Shown in pieces: positions 7,188 through 8,969 of a stretch of DNA of 8,969 nt (the first letter of the stretch is position 1; every line of letters begins with the position of its first letter). The position numbers and the translations under genes were made by a program. Under the pieces are notes generated by a model. That model did not search any database and was not told where the DNA came from. It saw only the letters and a program-made list of their open reading frames with translations. Source of the stretch: Anaerolineae bacterium. GTDB lineage: Bacteria; Chloroflexota; Anaerolineae; Promineifilales; Promineifilaceae. The stretch is taken from the NCBI GenBank assembly GCA_028277515.1, contig JANQGC010000033.1, positions 1-8,969 on the forward strand, given 5' to 3'.

Positions 7188-7204
7188 TCATATCGAATCT
7201 TTTG
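7185..7204 (+). promoter_or_regulatory. Putative second operator, similar to the block at the marR promoter
   Basis: Beginning inside the -10 box, this block contains ATTTC, ATAT, AAT and TTTTG in the same order and almost the same spacing as 4993-5013, with one single-base gap. Two direct copies of ATCGAAT (7176-7182 and 7192-7198) also flank the -10 region. It is a candidate binding site for the upstream MarR protein; the role is inferred from the shared sequence alone. Confidence 0.4.
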
Positions 7205-7226
7205 GAACTGATATGCTGAATACGTA

Positions 7227-7808
7227 ATGAAAAAGATACAAACCCAAGGTGTTCATCACATTACCCTCATCGGCGCCGACCGCCAGACCTCCATTGACTT
7301 CTGGGAAGGTGTTTTAGGTATGCCCTTCATCTTTGAACAACCCAACCTGGATGTGCCGGAACAAAATCACCTTTATTTCGATCCTGGCGACGGCCGTCTG
7401 ATCACCGTCTTCACCAACGAAAACCATAAACCGAACAGCACCCCCAACCCGGAAGGTATCGGCAACCTGCACCACATCGCCTTTATCGTCTCCAATGCGG
7501 TTTACACCCAGGCCGGAAAACGGCTCAAAGAGCGGGGCGTGGACCATTCCGGCCCGATCGACCGCGGCTTCATGGACTCCTTATACTTTCGCGACCCCTT
7601 AGGCCAGCTTTATGAATTGGCTTGCTACAAATTTGAACCTCCTGTGGGATTTACCCATGCTCAGGTGTTGCATGAAGCCCACAAGATCCGGGTTGCCCTG
7701 GATGCTTATAACATCACGGACGAACATTTAGCCGATGCCATCGAAAAGCTCACCCAACAGGCAACCCCCTCCCTATCCGGCGATTTATCAGCCAAAAATC
7801 CTTACTGA
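7227..7808 (+). CDS. VOC-family protein (glyoxalase/dioxygenase fold), likely metal-dependent
   Basis: A protein of 193 residues. Two beta-alpha-beta-beta-beta halves form one VOC domain: GVHHITLIGADRQTSIDFWEGVLGMPF (8-34) and GNLHHIAFIVSN onward (79-136). Possible metal ligands are H11, H83 and E130 (in GQLYELAC), equivalent by position to the triad of the neighbouring dioxygenase. The N-terminal pattern closely resembles that of the dioxygenase, so the two are probably distant paralogues. Residues 137-193 are an extra, partly helical tail beyond the minimal domain. The reaction could be ring cleavage, glyoxalase-like chemistry or aromatic-compound binding; the sequence does not decide. The ATG at 7227 has no Shine-Dalgarno. 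It follows the esterase by 84 nt with its own promoter and converges on the repeat-protein gene. Confidence 0.85.
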   Translation: MKKIQTQGVHHITLIGADRQTSIDFWEGVLGMPFIFEQPNLDVPEQNHLYFDPGDGRLITVFTNENHKPNSTPNPEGIGNLHHIAFIVSNAVYTQAGKRLKERGVDHSGPIDRGFMDSLYFRDPLGQLYELACYKFEPPVGFTHAQVLHEAHKIRVALDAYNITDEHLADAIEKLTQQATPSLSGDLSAKNPY

Positions 7809-7889
7809 TCTTGTCCGCGTCCTATTTCTAATGTGGAGGAAACCATAGACGTTGTATCCGCGCCATCTCGCCCTGATGGTTTAGATGTA

Positions 7890-7959
7890 TAGGGCGAGGC
7901 CGGTGGTTGGGTTCGTTTGAGTTATTCGCGCGGGTCTCAGCCCACCGGCCCCGCCCCTA
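7890..7959. repeat. Imperfect inverted repeat in the convergent intergenic region
   Basis: The left arm 7890-7906 and the right arm 7942-7959 are inverted copies with one indel and one mismatch; their inner 9 bp (GGCCGGTGG with CCACCGGCC) are perfect. They enclose 35 nt. The right arm carries the GGCCCCGCCCCTACC type of sequence seen in many dispersed intergenic repeats. The structure starts 2 nt after the stop of the minus-strand gene. No T-run follows on either strand, so a dispersed repeat or a factor-dependent end is more likely than an intrinsic terminator. A further 8-bp stem (7867-7874 with 7891-7898) overlaps its left arm. The rest of 7809-7961 holds nothing I can recognise. Confidence 0.6.
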
Positions 7960-7961
7960 CC

Positions 7962-8969
7962 TTATCTATCCGCGCCGACGGCCGGGAAGAGCAGGATGTA
8001 CTGGAACGTGCCGAAGTCGTTGTCGTCATCACTAATTTCGATGGCCAGGTCGGCCGCTTCAACCGCCGCATAGGCCGGGTCGTCGGAGGTCGCCACATGC
8101 GCCACACTCCCCTGCTCGATGAACTCACTAAGCACATCATCAACGGCTCGGACCGACACGCTTTGCGCTGTGTTCCAGTTATTCGTTGTGAAGGTCAAGC
8201 ACTGCCCCTCATCCTGGTCGATGACGCAGGAGGCGGAGAGGGCTATCTCACCGCTGCCGGCGAGCAGCACGGTGACAGGGGACAGTGGTTTAGTCATCAG
8301 TGAGACAGTATAAGTTTCGCCTTGCTCACCCTCTGTTAATTGAATACTGTCCACTGATAACTGAATACCTGCACGCTCATCATCCAGCACCTCAATCACC
8401 CGCTCGTCGATGGTCAACTGGTCATACGCCTTGTCGCTAGAGACGCCGCGGACCAGGATGGTGTAGACAGCCCGGTCGGAGCCGGGCGAGCGGTCATAAT
8501 CATCATCGACGGCCGTGGCGGTAATCGTCTGCGGCCGGTCCCAGTTGGCGGCAGTGAACTCGACGAAATCCTTGTTGAACGCCAGCCCCACATCTCCGTT
8601 GAAGGGCACGAAGACCTTGTCCTGTGGTTGGCTGGTCAGGACGACTTCAAAGGTGACCTGGCCCCCTTCATTGATGAGGACAGCCTGGTTGTCGACCCGG
8701 ATACCGGCCGTGTCATCATCGGCGATTTGCGCTTCGACCACACCGGCGACGATGTTGTCGTAGGTCGACCCAGGACTGACCACCTTGTGGCTCACCTCGA
8801 CGATTTGGGTATTCCCTTCATCGACATCATCGTTGACGGCCGTTAATTCCACTGTCTGCTCCTGGTCCCAATTGCCAGGGGTAAAGATCAAGGTGTTCGG
8901 TGAAGCTGTGACCTGCTCGCCGGTTTCTATTTGGACTGTGACATCGGCCGCCGGTTGGGAGATGAGACG
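7962..8969 (-). CDS. Calx-beta-like repeat protein, C-terminal part (5' end beyond the window)
   Basis: The frame is open from the right edge to the TAA at 7962-7964 (335 codons visible). No true start lies in the window, because the codon at 8889-8891 is an internal TTG within a repeat. There are about two and a half repeats of roughly 110 residues. Each carries an EGG/EGEQ turn, a strand such as FEVVLTSQP or YTVSLMTKP, a W-centred motif (FTPGNWDQEQTVELTAVNDD, FTAANWDRPQTITATAVDDD, FTTNNWNTAQSVSVRAVDD) and an acidic junction (DDDTAGI, DDERAGI, DDDNDFG). This pattern is typical of Calx-beta-like, probably Ca-binding, beta-sandwich repeats in very large secreted or cell-surface proteins. The C-terminus is FQYILLFPAVGADR. 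The gene is more GC-rich than the mhq-like cluster. A role in adhesion or surface structure is inferred; an N-terminal signal or catalytic domain would lie outside. Confidence 0.85.
   Translation of the reverse strand, partial: RLISQPAADVTVQIETGEQVTASPNTLIFTPGNWDQEQTVELTAVNDDVDEGNTQIVEVSHKVVSPGSTYDNIVAGVVEAQIADDDTAGIRVDNQAVLINEGGQVTFEVVLTSQPQDKVFVPFNGDVGLAFNKDFVEFTAANWDRPQTITATAVDDDYDRSPGSDRAVYTILVRGVSSDKAYDQLTIDERVIEVLDDERAGIQLSVDSIQLTEGEQGETYTVSLMTKPLSPVTVLLAGSGEIALSASCVIDQDEGQCLTFTTNNWNTAQSVSVRAVDDVLSEFIEQGSVAHVATSDDPAYAAVEAADLAIEISDDDNDFGTFQYILLFPAVGADR

Noticed and set aside
7833..7892. 19-codon open frame starting with GTG near a GGAGG string
   Set aside because: The GGAGG lies inside the frame instead of upstream, the start is GTG, and the frame runs into the inverted repeat.
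7917..8303. Plus-strand open frame of 128 codons opposite the repeat protein
   Set aside because: It is antisense to the Calx-beta-like repeats, which have clear periodic motifs; its composition is that of a shadow frame.
8889..8891. Start codon of the repeat protein at this position
   Set aside because: The codon is TTG within a repeat strand, and the frame continues upstream to the window edge with matching repeat sequence.

Overview
The window looks like ordinary chromosomal DNA of a free-living bacterium with moderate GC content. It most likely comes from the Chloroflexota (Anaerolineae or Ardenticatenia side). This is an inference from the membrane-anchored protein with a C-terminal propeller, the YLPLV-type motif in a secreted protein, and heavy use of the palindrome CGGCCG (about 29 copies counted by eye). 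There are no rRNA, tRNA or CRISPR features and no transposase gene. Nine protein genes fill almost all of the window, and no gene-free stretch exceeds 300 bases.

Left part, minus strand (1-4847). Reading in the direction of transcription, a Trm112-type zinc-ribbon methyltransferase overlaps a GNAT acetyltransferase by 4 bp, and a hairpin terminator follows. Next is a large single-pass membrane protein with a beta-propeller-like C-terminal half. A near-perfect palindrome then precedes a secreted protein of unknown function, which runs off the left edge.

Right-centre, plus strand (4966-7808). After a divergent intergenic region with a clear sigma-70-type promoter comes a MarR-family regulator. 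It is followed by a two-module ring-cleaving dioxygenase of the MhqO/PcpA type and an overlapping serine esterase of the MhqD type. A second VOC (glyoxalase/dioxygenase-fold) gene follows under its own promoter. The gene set matches the quinone/catechol resistance (mhq) regulon known from Firmicutes: a repressor that responds to electrophilic aromatics, a dioxygenase that opens hydroquinone or catechol rings, and a hydrolase whose substrate is unproven. Both promoters carry the same sequence block just after the -10 box, which suggests a shared operator and one small regulon.

Right end, minus strand (7962-8969). This is the C-terminal part of a surface protein built of Calx-beta-like repeats. 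It converges on the VOC gene, and an imperfect inverted repeat lies between the two.

The most informative points are the mhq-like cluster with its candidate shared operator, the CGGCCG over-representation, and the palindromic element at 725-757. Nothing in the window proves a wholly new system.
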